This document shows, one piece after another, positions 43,255-52,796 of a DNA stretch of 56,699 bases. Below the pieces are notes generated by a model that saw only the letters and a list, made by a program, of their open reading frames with translations, ran no database searches and was not told the origin of the DNA. Position 1 is the stretch's first letter. Every line of letters starts with the position of its first letter. This DNA comes from an uncultured Balneolaceae bacterium (GTDB taxonomy: Bacteria > Bacteroidota > Rhodothermia > Balneolales > Balneolaceae): the NCBI GenBank assembly GCA_937125285.1, contig CAKZLH010000012.1, positions 1 through 56,699 of the forward strand, read 5' to 3'. The translations under genes and the position numbers were made by a program.

Positions 43255-45201
43255 TTAGCAATGATCACAACTAACTGCGGGTGAAACCTCTTCCTTCCCC
43301 CTCGTGGGTTTTCCAAAAAATAAACGCATCACTTCACCCCCTGAATATTTACTCTGAATTCGTATAGCATTACCGATGGCAATTAAAGCTACGCCTACAT
43401 CGGCAAAAATTGCTTCCCACATAGTTGCAATACCAAATGCTGCAAGAGCCATTACAAGTAGTTTAATTCCCATTGCAAAAGCTATGTTTTGCCAAACAAT
43501 CTGGTGAGTAAACTTAGCTATATCTATAGCCATCGGTATTTTTGAAGGTTGGTCAGTCTGGATAACCACATCAGCTGTTTCTACCGTAGCATCTGAACCA
43601 ATCCCACCCATTGCAATACCCACATCAGCTAAGGTAATGACTGGAGCATCATTTACTCCATCTCCTACAAATCCAACAACTTTTCCTTTCCCAAGAGCCT
43701 GTTCCAGATATTTATATTTTTCATCCGGGAGTAATCCTCCATAAGCCTCGTCCAGATTAAGTTGCTTTCCTACAGAAGTTGCAACCCGTTCATTATCTCC
43801 TGATAACATAACTAATCGTTCTACCCCTTTTGCCCGGAGTAGTGAAATAGCTTGTCTGCTATCTTCTTTGATCTTATCGGCGATAATTATTGTACCTTCA
43901 TGCTCCCCATCTACCGCTACATGAACCAATGTATCAGGGTTTGAATAGTCGATGGATTGAATAGCAACCTGGTTACTCTTGAATAATTCCTGATTACCCA
44001 CCAATACCCGTCTCTTAGCAACCAACCCTTTTAATCCCTTTCCTGAAATTTCTTCTTGCTGTTCACTTTCATACAATTCCTTGCCATTCTTAAATTCAAG
44101 AATTGCTTTACCAATAGGATGTGTGGAGTGTTTCTCTAGGGAGGCAGCATATGCTATAATTTCATCTTCACTTAGTCCATTATGCGCTATGACTTGTCTT
44201 ACTTCAAAAGTGCCTTCGGTCAGGGTGCCTGTTTTATCCATAAACAGGGTTTTCATTTTTCTGAGCTGATCCAGATAATCTGACCCTTTCAGAAGAATTC
44301 CATTCTGTGAAGCTGCTCCTATACCTCCGAAATACCCTAATGGAATGGATATTACCAATCCACACGGACATGAAACCACCAGAAAAATAAGCGCTTTATA
44401 AAACCAGTCCTGAAATACATACTCATCAACAAAGAAGTATGGAAGAAAGGTCAACGCTACTGCGAGCCATACAACCACAGGAGTATAGACTCTTGCAAAT
44501 TTAGTCATGAACCGTTGCGTTGGTGCTTTCCTTTGGGTAGCCTCCTGAACCATATTCAGGATATTTGCCAGCTTAGAATCTTTATAACTGCTTATCACCT
44601 CCATTTTAATTGGAACAGTCTCATTAATTGATCCTGCCCAGACTTCTTCTCCTTCATACCGCTGAACGGGCTTCGATTCTCCTGTAAGAGCTGCGGCATT
44701 AACCGAAGCTTTTTTGCTTAATAATATACCATCTAATGGTACCTTTCCTCCCGGTTTCACTATAATTACCTCTCCTGTTTGAATCTTTGAAGGGTGTACC
44801 TCAACCGATTCTCCATGGCGTTCCACGATAGCTATATCCGGTTGCTGATCTATGAGTTTTTTTATTGAGTTCCTGGCTTTATGTACTGCTCCATGCTGGG
44901 CATATTCTCCAACCATGTAAAAAAGCATTACCGCAACTCCTTCAGCATATTCTCCCAATGCAAATGCACCAACAGTTGCAATTCCCATCAGAAAGAATTC
45001 ACTAAAAAGAGTTCCGCTTCGAATGAATTTAATCGCTTTGATCCAGACTGGTCCTCCAACAGCTATGTAGGAAATACCATACAGTGAGAGATATACATAA
45101 TGGCTGCCCTCGAATGAAACTACATATTCTACAATCAATGCAGCTACAAGTGTAACTGCACTGATAATCGCTTCTTTGTACTTTTTTATAAATGCTATCA
45201 T
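43255..45201 (-). CDS. cadA: Zn/Cd/Pb-type P-type ATPase (CPC motif)
   Basis: 648 residues without an N-terminal HMA domain; six core membrane helices, phosphorylation loop MDKTGTLTEG, metal motif SCPCGLVISIPLG, SGDNERVATSVG and GFVGDGVNDAPVITLAD. The CPC-G form with a C-terminal Cys-Asp-His-Cys tail fits the P1B-2 (Zn2+/Cd2+/Pb2+) group. Located downstream of the HMA-AraC regulator in the Czc-type operon. Confidence 0.93.
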   Translation of the reverse strand: MIAFIKKYKEAIISAVTLVAALIVEYVVSFEGSHYVYLSLYGISYIAVGGPVWIKAIKFIRSGTLFSEFFLMGIATVGAFALGEYAEGVAVMLFYMVGEYAQHGAVHKARNSIKKLIDQQPDIAIVERHGESVEVHPSKIQTGEVIIVKPGGKVPLDGILLSKKASVNAAALTGESKPVQRYEGEEVWAGSINETVPIKMEVISSYKDSKLANILNMVQEATQRKAPTQRFMTKFARVYTPVVVWLAVALTFLPYFFVDEYVFQDWFYKALIFLVVSCPCGLVISIPLGYFGGIGAASQNGILLKGSDYLDQLRKMKTLFMDKTGTLTEGTFEVRQVIAHNGLSEDEIIAYAASLEKHSTHPIGKAILEFKNGKELYESEQQEEISGKGLKGLVAKRRVLVGNQELFKSNQVAIQSIDYSNPDTLVHVAVDGEHEGTIIIADKIKEDSRQAISLLRAKGVERLVMLSGDNERVATSVGKQLNLDEAYGGLLPDEKYKYLEQALGKGKVVGFVGDGVNDAPVITLADVGIAMGGIGSDATVETADVVIQTDQPSKIPMAIDIAKFTHQIVWQNIAFAMGIKLLVMALAAFGIATMWEAIFADVGVALIAIGNAIRIQSKYSGGEVMRLFFGKPTRGKEEVSPAVSCDHC

Positions 45202-45281
45202 GGGATTCCTTTTTTATTTCATAATAGCGTTATAACTCTCCATTAGATTGCAGATTTATGTAATTCTCGTGTAGTATTTTG

Positions 45282-45851
45282 TTATATCTGATCAATCGAC
45301 ACCCTTTTATTTTCCTTTATTTCCCTAAAATGAGACGGGGATAGTCCGGTTTCAGCTTTGAACTGACGGGAAAAATGCTGCTGACTGCTGTAGCCTAATT
45401 CATAGGCAATCTCTGTCAGGTTAAGCTCACCATATACAATGAGTTCTTTTGCCCGCTCAATCTTCTGAAGAATGTAGTATCGTTCAATGGATTTCCCTTC
45501 AACATTTGAGAACAAACGGCTAAGATATTGGTAGTCCTTACTCAAACTTTTAGCAAGATAGTCTGAAAGCTTTCCTGAAAGCTCCTTATTGGTTCGTACT
45601 AACTGTATGATAAGTTGTTTGATTTGTTCTACCGTCTTACTTCCCTGATCATTGATGATCTCGAATCCATTTTTTTGAACTATTTTAATCAGCCTTCGGT
45701 ATTCCTCATCAGAGATAGGTTCGTTAAGAGTGAGTTCACCCAATTCAATATGCTTCACTGCAAAATCTGCCGCGGAAAGTTTTTCTTCCAAAACCTCCGC
45801 ACAGTGGCTACATACCATGTTTTTTATGTGAAAGTATTCTTGATTTTTCAT
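45282..45851 (-). CDS. AraC-family regulator with N-terminal HMA-like domain
   Basis: 189 residues: an HMA-like metal domain (about 1-65) with MVCSHCAEVLEEKL, then a two-HTH AraC domain, LNLTEIAYELGYSSQQHFSRQFKAETGLSPSHFR. This fusion is common in Bacteroidota metal islands and is presumed to switch on Czc or cation ATPase genes upon metal binding. It lies between czcB (9 bases) and the ATPase gene. Confidence 0.92.
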   Translation of the reverse strand: MKNQEYFHIKNMVCSHCAEVLEEKLSAADFAVKHIELGELTLNEPISDEEYRRLIKIVQKNGFEIINDQGSKTVEQIKQLIIQLVRTNKELSGKLSDYLAKSLSKDYQYLSRLFSNVEGKSIERYYILQKIERAKELIVYGELNLTEIAYELGYSSQQHFSRQFKAETGLSPSHFREIKENKRVSIDQI

Positions 45852-45860
45852 TTAGTACTA

Positions 45861-47063
45861 TTAATCATCATCTCCAGTTTCACTTTTCTTCATTTCGGAG
45901 ATCAAGTAATAAGCGTTATTCATAACCACTTGCGCACCTTCCGGAAGTGGCTCGAACAATTTAACTTCCACCCAGTTTCCATGCTGTATTCCAGTGCTAA
46001 TTTCCAGAGGGATAAATTTCCACTCTACCTCCCCATTTTCTATTTCCTTTTCAGCTAAAAACATCAACGATTTACCATCTTCAGTTACTATCGCATCTTC
46101 TGGAATCGCCCATACTTTTTCTGAGGAAGTTTGAATACTCCCCCTGATATACATTCCGGGAATCAGATATTCTTGAGGATCATCAATTTCGGCATGTACA
46201 TGAACCGCTTTCGGTTCTTGTTCAAACTTTTTTCCAATTGAATAAATACTAGCTACTAGTTCTTCATCATATCCCGACTCTACAGTAAACAAAATTTGTT
46301 GTCCTTTTTTTAATTGACGCACATCTTTTTCATAAACCATAAAATCGGCATGTATATGCTCAACGTTTATTATCTCAAATAAGGTAGCCTGCGGGTCTAC
46401 ATATTGTCCGATCTGAATTCCTACATCTTCAACATAACCTTCGATAGGAGATACAACAGGGATTCTTTCATAGATCGTACCACTCCGAACTTCCTCAGCA
46501 TTCAAATTTAACTGCCTTAAACGAGCTTCAGACCCCTTCACTTCAGCTCGAGTGGCTTCATATTCGGCTTCTGTTTGTTGGAACTGCTGCCCAGACCCTA
46601 TTTCTTCGTCGTATAATCTTTTTTGCCGTTGGTATTCTCTTTCTAAATAATTCATCTGTCTCCAACTGCGTACATATTCCGTTTGTACCTGAATAAGATT
46701 AGGGTGAGAGAGGTAGGCTACTATCTGGTTCTTGGTTACGAAATCACCTTCAATTACCTCAATCGAAACTATGTTGGCTCCTAATACCGAAGTTACGGTC
46801 GCTTCGTGTTGAGGAGGAACCTCGAGTTGTCCATTTACTCTTACTGTATTTGATAATGATCTTTTTCGAAGGGTATCTAATTTAATTCCCAGTGCATTAA
46901 ACTTTAATTCTGAAAGATGAACAGTGGATTCTTCCTCGCTTACTACCTCAGAGGTATGTTCGAATGGTATATCTGTATGCTCTTCTAATTCTCCTTGTGC
47001 ACACGCCGCTGTAATTAAAAAAAACACGCTAAAAAGTGATAAATAAATGTGCTCTGTTTTCAT
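45861..47063 (-). CDS. czcB: CzcB-type RND periplasmic adaptor (lipoprotein)
   Basis: 400 residues. Lipobox LITAAC (Cys about 21). Adaptor domains in order: barrel-sandwich hybrid (HEATVTSVLGANIVSIEVIEGD), helical hairpin near 120-180, then PVVSPIEGYVEDVGIQIGQY and a beta-barrel. Hairpin length and lack of the heavy-metal ribbon distinguish it from CusB above. It joins the RND pump encoded just upstream. Confidence 0.92.
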   Translation of the reverse strand: MKTEHIYLSLFSVFFLITAACAQGELEEHTDIPFEHTSEVVSEEESTVHLSELKFNALGIKLDTLRKRSLSNTVRVNGQLEVPPQHEATVTSVLGANIVSIEVIEGDFVTKNQIVAYLSHPNLIQVQTEYVRSWRQMNYLEREYQRQKRLYDEEIGSGQQFQQTEAEYEATRAEVKGSEARLRQLNLNAEEVRSGTIYERIPVVSPIEGYVEDVGIQIGQYVDPQATLFEIINVEHIHADFMVYEKDVRQLKKGQQILFTVESGYDEELVASIYSIGKKFEQEPKAVHVHAEIDDPQEYLIPGMYIRGSIQTSSEKVWAIPEDAIVTEDGKSLMFLAEKEIENGEVEWKFIPLEISTGIQHGNWVEVKLFEPLPEGAQVVMNNAYYLISEMKKSETGDDD

Positions 47064-47082
47064 AATGATTATTCCTGATTAA

Positions 47083-50000
47083 TTAATTTCTTGATGATTG
47101 TGAGTAGTATTGAAGGATATAGCGACTATCCAATAAGTCACCGAAGGCATCCCAGGCTTTTAGTTCAATATTGAGAGCGTCTCTTAGATTCTGCAAAAAC
47201 ATGATATAATCGACGGCTCCTTCTTGGTATGCGGTAATAGCTGCACTTTGTTGTTCCTCTGCCAGAGGTAATGCCTCTTGCTTGTAATAGGTCCAAGAGT
47301 TATTCCATTTGATATAATTCTCTTTTGCCTGAGAGTACATACTCCAAAAAGTTCTTTCAGCTTCTTCAAATTGATTTCGCGTAATCTTAGTTTGAATCTG
47401 CGACGATTGAGTTTTTCCAAGTTGTGACCAAAAAAACAATGGAACCCGGATACCAACTTCATAGCTATAAAATCCAGTTTGACCAGAAATTTCCTGTGCA
47501 GAATAACTTGCTTCAAGACGAGGTAGAAAGGCACTTTTAGTGCTCTTTGATTCTGCTTCTGAAACCTCGATATTTTGCTCTGCTTTCATCAACAAAGGGT
47601 GTGTACTAGAACTATTGAATTGGCTTACTGGTATATCAAGTAGCTCTCTACTCAGCGCTTCCGTTGTGTAGAGTGAGTCTCCGCCAAACCATTGATTAAA
47701 TGCTGACATAGCAGCGCGATAATCTTGCCTCGCTTGGTCTGTCTGGATTTTCAGATCATTCGCTTGATTGACCAGAGACAAATACTCCAGTTTTGAACTG
47801 GCCTCTGTTTCCAAACGTAGTTCTGCGGCTCTTGTAATCTCTGAATATTGAGCATATAGCTTATCCAACAACTCAAATTTTTGCAGAGCTGTATATACTT
47901 CCGCCCAGCTTCGTTGAACCTGTAGCTGGATTTGAGCTTTGGCAAGTTCCAGGTTGTCCTCAGCCAATTGCTGCTTAGCTCTTTGTAAGTTTATCCTAGA
48001 TGGAATCCGAAATAGGTCAAATTCCTGAGAAATTCCGAACCTTGTATTAATTCCATCAGAGCCATTTCCTACTTCTTCTTTTCCAGTAAAAATCCCGGTA
48101 TCTCCAAAGTCCCAAGCAGATTTTTTTAGGGCTCGTTCGCTCTCAATACTTAGTTCCGCAGCTATGATGGCCGGATAGTTTTCCAGCGCCTTACTAACGG
48201 CTTGTTCGACGGTTAATGGTATTAAACTTCGAGTATTAAACTCCTGAGCTTGCAGACTTCCAGATAATAAAAAGGAACTACCTAAAATCAGTAGAATAGA
48301 ACTTACAGTTACTGCTTTTCTATTCCGTCGTTTCTCCTGCCATTTTTCTTCAATGGCATAAAGAACGGGAAGTACAACTAGTGAAAGTAACGTAGCAGAA
48401 ATAAGTCCGCCGATTACCACAGTTGCTAACGGTCGTTGTACTTCGGCTCCGGCTGATGCTGAAAAAGCCATTGGAGTAAAGCCCATGATTGCAGCTGTTG
48501 CTGTAAGTAAAATAGGCCTTAGCCGCTCTTGTGTACCTGCTAAAATTCGATCTTTCAAGTCTGTAACCCCTTCTTCTTTTAATGAATTAAACCTGCTTAT
48601 AAGCACAAGCCCATTAAGCACTGCTACTCCAAAAAGTACGATGAACCCAACTCCGGCAGAGATGCTGAACGACATTCCCCTCAGCTCCAGAAAGAAAACT
48701 CCTCCAATAGCTGCTAGTGGAATGGCCAGGTAGATCATGACCGATTGTGCGAAAGAGTTGAGTGCAAAATAAAGCAGTACAAAGATCAGAAAGAGGGCAA
48801 TTGGAACGACGATGCCAAGCCGACTTTTTGCCCGTTGCAGATTTTCGAATTCTCCACCGTAGGTGATATAATATCCAGGTGGCAATGAGAGTTCGGCATC
48901 AAGCCTGTCCTGAATTTCAGAAACCAAAGACTCAACATCACGACCCCGGGCATTTACACCAACATAGGTTCTACGAAACGTATTATCCCGAGATATCTGC
49001 ATTGGTCCGGGCTGGTAACTTATATCAGCAACTTCTTTGATAGGAACTTGAGTACCATTCTCAAGGTCGATGTATAGGTTTTGAAGATCTTCAATTCCGG
49101 TTCTGAACGTTTCATCAAAACGAACCACCAGATCGAACCGTTTTTCTCCTTCAAACACAACTCCGGCAACACCCCCGGCAAAAGCAGTACTCACGTATTC
49201 GTTTAGTTTTTGAATAGTAAGACCGTATTGTGCTACTTTATTACGATTATACTGAACCGTCATCTGAGGCAGCCCGGATATTCTTTCGGGACTTACATCC
49301 CCAACTCCGGGAACCGTTTGGATGATCGAAGCCATTTCATTTACTTTTTGGGAAAGTATTTCTAAGTCTTCCCCATACAGTTTTACCGCAATATCTTCCC
49401 TCACGCCTTCCAATAGCTCATTAAACCGAAGTTCAACTGGTTGAGTAAATACCAGATTCACTCCTACCAGAGATTCATCAAGTGTAGCTTTGATTTTATC
49501 AATAAGCTCATCTTTAGAATTAGCCGAAACCCAGCTGTCTTTGTTTTTATTTAATATCACATACATATCTGCAATATCAAATGGCATTGGGTCAGTAGGG
49601 ATATCTGCAACACCAATACGAGCAGTAACGGTTTCTACTTCCGGAAACTCATTAAGAAGTATTCGCTCAATTTTTTTGGATACTTCAATCGATTCTGTAA
49701 GACCGCTCCCAGGCCTTATCAGGGCCTGCATGGCAATATCTCCTTCATCTAGTTGTGGAATGAACTCTCCACCCATTCTTGTAAAAGTAAAAATAGCAGC
49801 TGCAAAAAGGATCACTGCCAGCCCAATAACCAATGCTTTTCGATTCAGTGATTGTATAAGTAGCGGACGGTAAACACTTTGAATCTTCTCAATAATTGTA
49901 TTACTGAATCGATCCAGAACATTTTCTAATCTTATAAACCAATTCGATTTATTATTTGATGGCCGCATAACTACTGCCGAGATCATAGGTACATAGGTAA

Positions 50001-51480
50001 GGCAGAGAATAATGGCACCGAGCACTGCAAATCCAAAGGTAAAGGCCATTGGGCGAAACATTTTTCCTTCCACTCCTTCAAGAAAAAGAATGGGAGTAAA
50101 TACAATGAGAATAATTAATTGCCCAAAGAACGCTGCGTTCATCATTGTGCTACTGGCTTTATAAGAGATTTCGTCCATCTGCACTTTATTGAACGTGGAC
50201 TTTCCAGATTTTACCCTCTTTTGGATTTCATGAACTATGCCCTCCACAATGATCACTGCACCATCTACGATAATACCAAAGTCGATGGCTCCAAGGCTCA
50301 TAAGATTTGCCCAAACTCCGGTAGCCTTCATCAAAATAAACGCGAATAACAGAGATAAGGGGATCAAGGAAGCTGTTATTAATCCCCCTCTCAGACTACC
50401 AAGCAGTAATACTAATACGAATACAACTATTAATGCACCCTCGATCAGGTTTTTAGAAACCGTACTCGTAGTTCGTCCAATCAATGCACTTCGGTCGATA
50501 ATTGGTTCTATATGTAATCCTTCGGGTAATGAGTTTTGTATCTCAGCAATACGATCACGAACCCTGTTCACGGTAGCATTTGGGTTTGAACTCTTCAGCA
50601 TCATGATGATTCCACCGACCGCTTCTTCTCCATCTTGTGTAAAGGCTCCATAGCGGGTTTGGGTTCCAAATTTAACTTCGGCAACAACATCATTAATTGT
50701 AATGGGTAAGCCCCCTTCATTCTTAATCACAATTGACCGTATGTCATCGAGTGTTCGTATCAGCCCTTCTCCACGAATAAAATTAGCCATACGATTTTTC
50801 TCAATGTATGCGCCGCCAGTATTTGTGTTATTCTTTGCAAGAGCTTCATACACTTCCGAGATCGTAATACCCATTGCATTGAGTTTTTCTGGATTGAGTG
50901 AGACCTCGTACTGCTTAATGCCTCCCCCAAATGAGTTTACTTCTACGACTCCTTCCAGCATCACCATTTGTCTTTTTATGATCCAGTCCTGGATGGTTCT
51001 GAGCTCGTTTGGGGTATATTCCGACTCGTATTCTGGGTCTACTTTTATTGAATACTCATAGATTTGACCCAATCCACTGGAAATAGGACCCATTTCGGGG
51101 CTTCCAAACTTATCGGGAATGGTTTCACCCAGTTCGTTTAGTTTTTCTTGCACAAGCTGTCGGGGTAGATAGGTTCCCATATCATCTTCAAAAACAATGG
51201 TAACTACAGAAAGGCCGAAACGGGAAATAGAACGTATTTCAGTGACCCCCGGTAAGTTTCCCATTGCAAGTTCAACGGGATACGTCACAAATTGCTCGAT
51301 GTCTTCGGTACCCAGGTTTTCAGATACTGTAATTACCTGAACCTGATTATTTGTTATATCGGGTACGGAACCGAGGTTAATAGTCAGCATAGAATAAATG
51401 CCAACACCAATTAAGGTTAGGACAAACAAGCTGATGATAAACTTGTTCCTAACGGAAAATGAAATAATCTTATCAATCAT
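47083..51480 (-). CDS. czcA: CzcA-type RND pump fused to a TolC outer-membrane factor
   Basis: 1465 residues from the Met at 51480 (a longer start adds 20). Residues to about 1040 are the heavy-metal RND pump: GSVPDITNNQVQV, LGAIDFGIIVDGAVIIVEG in TM4 and FIPQLDEGDIAMQALIRPGS. The TM4 pattern marks the divalent Zn/Co/Cd (HME-1) group. From about 1060 a signal-like segment (ILLILGSSFLLSGSLQAQ) leads into a TolC-type factor with VPLFFWSQLGKTQSSQ. The fusion is common in Bacteroidota and is presumably cut or inserted in both membranes. Confidence 0.94.
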   Translation of the reverse strand: MIDKIISFSVRNKFIISLFVLTLIGVGIYSMLTINLGSVPDITNNQVQVITVSENLGTEDIEQFVTYPVELAMGNLPGVTEIRSISRFGLSVVTIVFEDDMGTYLPRQLVQEKLNELGETIPDKFGSPEMGPISSGLGQIYEYSIKVDPEYESEYTPNELRTIQDWIIKRQMVMLEGVVEVNSFGGGIKQYEVSLNPEKLNAMGITISEVYEALAKNNTNTGGAYIEKNRMANFIRGEGLIRTLDDIRSIVIKNEGGLPITINDVVAEVKFGTQTRYGAFTQDGEEAVGGIIMMLKSSNPNATVNRVRDRIAEIQNSLPEGLHIEPIIDRSALIGRTTSTVSKNLIEGALIVVFVLVLLLGSLRGGLITASLIPLSLLFAFILMKATGVWANLMSLGAIDFGIIVDGAVIIVEGIVHEIQKRVKSGKSTFNKVQMDEISYKASSTMMNAAFFGQLIILIVFTPILFLEGVEGKMFRPMAFTFGFAVLGAIILCLTYVPMISAVVMRPSNNKSNWFIRLENVLDRFSNTIIEKIQSVYRPLLIQSLNRKALVIGLAVILFAAAIFTFTRMGGEFIPQLDEGDIAMQALIRPGSGLTESIEVSKKIERILLNEFPEVETVTARIGVADIPTDPMPFDIADMYVILNKNKDSWVSANSKDELIDKIKATLDESLVGVNLVFTQPVELRFNELLEGVREDIAVKLYGEDLEILSQKVNEMASIIQTVPGVGDVSPERISGLPQMTVQYNRNKVAQYGLTIQKLNEYVSTAFAGGVAGVVFEGEKRFDLVVRFDETFRTGIEDLQNLYIDLENGTQVPIKEVADISYQPGPMQISRDNTFRRTYVGVNARGRDVESLVSEIQDRLDAELSLPPGYYITYGGEFENLQRAKSRLGIVVPIALFLIFVLLYFALNSFAQSVMIYLAIPLAAIGGVFFLELRGMSFSISAGVGFIVLFGVAVLNGLVLISRFNSLKEEGVTDLKDRILAGTQERLRPILLTATAAIMGFTPMAFSASAGAEVQRPLATVVIGGLISATLLSLVVLPVLYAIEEKWQEKRRNRKAVTVSSILLILGSSFLLSGSLQAQEFNTRSLIPLTVEQAVSKALENYPAIIAAELSIESERALKKSAWDFGDTGIFTGKEEVGNGSDGINTRFGISQEFDLFRIPSRINLQRAKQQLAEDNLELAKAQIQLQVQRSWAEVYTALQKFELLDKLYAQYSEITRAAELRLETEASSKLEYLSLVNQANDLKIQTDQARQDYRAAMSAFNQWFGGDSLYTTEALSRELLDIPVSQFNSSSTHPLLMKAEQNIEVSEAESKSTKSAFLPRLEASYSAQEISGQTGFYSYEVGIRVPLFFWSQLGKTQSSQIQTKITRNQFEEAERTFWSMYSQAKENYIKWNNSWTYYKQEALPLAEEQQSAAITAYQEGAVDYIMFLQNLRDALNIELKAWDAFGDLLDSRYILQYYSQSSRN

Positions 51481-51616
51481 AAGGGTGTAATACTTCTTAC
51501 ACAAAGCCTTCTGTCCTACGCTTTGCGGTAACGCCTGCAAAGAAAACAGGAAACTTTGTTAGGTTTTTAAATATGCATCAGGACGATGCTTGTTAGCTCG
51601 AAGAAAAGAGAGAGAG

Positions 51617-52078
51617 CTAATTCCGTAGTACTACTGTTTTTAAAGAAAGAGCAGATTGATATTCTGCATTGGAAGGTGTAAACGAATGGATTTGATTTAA
51701 TGCTGACTTTGAGAGAAAAGCATCAATGCGTTTGTTTTCAAATGCTAAGAAGTCTAAGGCTGAATCCTGATCAAACCGATTAGTGCGATTATCTTTTATA
51801 CAGGTTTCAGCAATTTCAACATCATAATGATCGTCTGAGTCTTGATGATATTCAGTTCCATCATGTACATGATGGTTTTTATCGGCATGAATGATGTGCT
51901 CACTTGAAATGCTAACTGGAAGATCACATTTGGTTTCAATATTAACCGAACCATCTGACTCATAGCAATAAATAAGTGATTCACCTAAACCATGTATACT
52001 TAGGGTGTGCCAACCAATCCCCAACAGCAACACTGCGGAGATGAATCTTTTCGCTATTTGAATTCTTTTTGAATACAT
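51617..52078 (-). CDS. Small secreted His-rich protein heading the Czc operon
   Basis: 153 residues, N-terminal membrane/signal segment (about 10-30). The middle is His- and Asp-rich (HIIHADKNHHVHDGTEYHQD, then DDHYDVEIAET), with a few Cys; the C-terminus is Ser/Asn-rich. It parallels the secreted protein at 29391 in position, size and metal-ligand content, and shares the upstream dyad. Likely a periplasmic metal-binding protein. Confidence 0.75.
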   Translation of the reverse strand: MYSKRIQIAKRFISAVLLLGIGWHTLSIHGLGESLIYCYESDGSVNIETKCDLPVSISSEHIIHADKNHHVHDGTEYHQDSDDHYDVEIAETCIKDNRTNRFDQDSALDFLAFENKRIDAFLSKSALNQIHSFTPSNAEYQSALSLKTVVLRN

Positions 52079-52126
52079 CCGTTTGATAATTACAAAATAA
52101 GAATAAGGCTAATGGGAATGCAAACC

Positions 52127-52146
52127 TTACACTTTCATGTGTAAAG
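52127..52146 (-). promoter_or_regulatory. Dyad operator upstream of the Czc operon
   Basis: CTTACAC-N6-GTGTAAA, 49 bases before the start of the His-rich gene. It has the same half-sites and spacing as the dyad at 29323-29342. Confidence 0.6.
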
Positions 52147-52220
52147 TTTATCGGATTTTGTATTTCAGTAATAATGCTATTGAACTTTCCCAGAAGCTAT
52201 TTTTACTAAGATTTCATTAT

Positions 52221-52249
52221 GTCATCAAAAAAAATATTTCGTATCTTTG
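52221..52249 (+). promoter_or_regulatory. Element-borne promoter now upstream of the intact tRNA-Arg
   Basis: An A-rich block ending in TATCTTTG, a perfect TAnnTTTG -7 box of the Bacteroidota type, matches the block at 7921-7948 in front of the stranded 5' fragment. It lies on the element side, so the element appears to bring its own promoter for the restored tRNA. Confidence 0.55.
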
Positions 52250-52323
52250 GAGTCTTCTCAGGAAATTATCTGAGTTTTGACTTATTGACTGTGGAATTCC
52301 CAAAATTCCCTTTGTTCCCATAT

Positions 52324-52347
52324 AGTGGGTACATTTGAGGGTACAAA
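52324..52347 (+). repeat. 24-bp subterminal repeat, right copy (candidate arm site)
   Basis: Identical to 8152-8175, with two GGGTACA units; same orientation, 24 bases before the attR repeat. Confidence 0.65.
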
Positions 52348-52371
52348 ATTTAGAAAACCATAAAAAACTAT

Positions 52372-52413
52372 ATGCACCCGTAGCTCAACTGGATAGAGTA
52401 CCTGACTACGAAT
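52372..52413 (+). repeat. attR: 42-bp repeat
   Basis: Identical to 8019-8060. Here it is followed by the chromosomal 3' half of the tRNA. Confidence 0.92.
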
Positions 52414-52447
52414 CAGGCGGTTAGAAGTTCGAATCTTCTCGGGTGTA
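52374..52447 (+). tRNA. tRNA-Arg (ACG), intact copy
   Basis: 74 nt. Acceptor GCACCCG/CGGGTGT with one G-U pair, D arm GCTC/GAGT, anticodon stem CCTGA/TCAGG with loop CTACGAA (anticodon ACG), T arm AGAAG/CTTCT with TTCGAAT loop, discriminator A, no encoded CCA. The first 40 bases come from the element, the rest from the chromosome. Confidence 0.96.
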
Positions 52448-52457
52448 CAATTAATTT

Positions 52458-52495
52458 AAGCTAAGTAACATAATTACAGTTATTTAGCTTTTTTA
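52458..52495 (+). terminator. Terminator of tRNA-Arg
   Basis: AAGCTAA-g-TAAC pairing with GTTA-t-TTAGCTT and a T-run, 10 bases after the tRNA. Confidence 0.85.
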
Positions 52496-52574
52496 TTTTG
52501 TAGGAACTGTACAAGTTTTGTACAACTTATCTATAGTTAAGAGTGTTTTAGCTACAAATCAAGTCAAGTACAGT

Positions 52575-52757
52575 TTAATTCGATTCTGTATTTCTCTTAT
52601 TACGAATGTATATAAGAGTTGGGAAAAGAATAATCACAACTCCCCAAAGAACAATATAGAATGTGAGATCTTGACCATCTCTCCATGCACTGTAGGTTAA
52701 AAGTGTGGTTATCAAAAGACCTACTAGTCCATTTAGTTTCATCAGTTTATTTTTCAT
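52575..52757 (-). CDS. Small two-helix membrane protein
   Basis: 60 residues with two hydrophobic helices (about 8-23 and 32-51) joined by a short loop (AWRDGQDLT) and a basic C-terminal tail. Could be real or chance; no family recognised, no clear ribosome site. Confidence 0.4.
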   Translation of the reverse strand: MKNKLMKLNGLVGLLITTLLTYSAWRDGQDLTFYIVLWGVVIILFPTLIYIRNKRNTESN

Positions 52758-52796
52758 TGATCTATCAAGATTTGTTCAAATTTATTTCAACTAAAT

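Larger units (their letters stand above)
8019..52413. mobile_element. Integrated genomic island (about 44.35 kb) in tRNA-Arg(ACG)
   Basis: The ends are defined by an exact 42-bp direct repeat (8019-8060; 52372-52413) that covers the tRNA from its first base into the anticodon loop. A tyrosine integrase gene starts about 130 bases inside the left end. The cargo order is integration, replication and recombination, regulator, candidate defence, metal resistance. No relaxase, VirB/TraG-type protein or structural phage gene was found, so transfer would need a helper plasmid, ICE or phage. The circular form would carry one copy of the 42-bp repeat. Boundaries are certain to a few bases; element class is inference. 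Confidence 0.9.
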
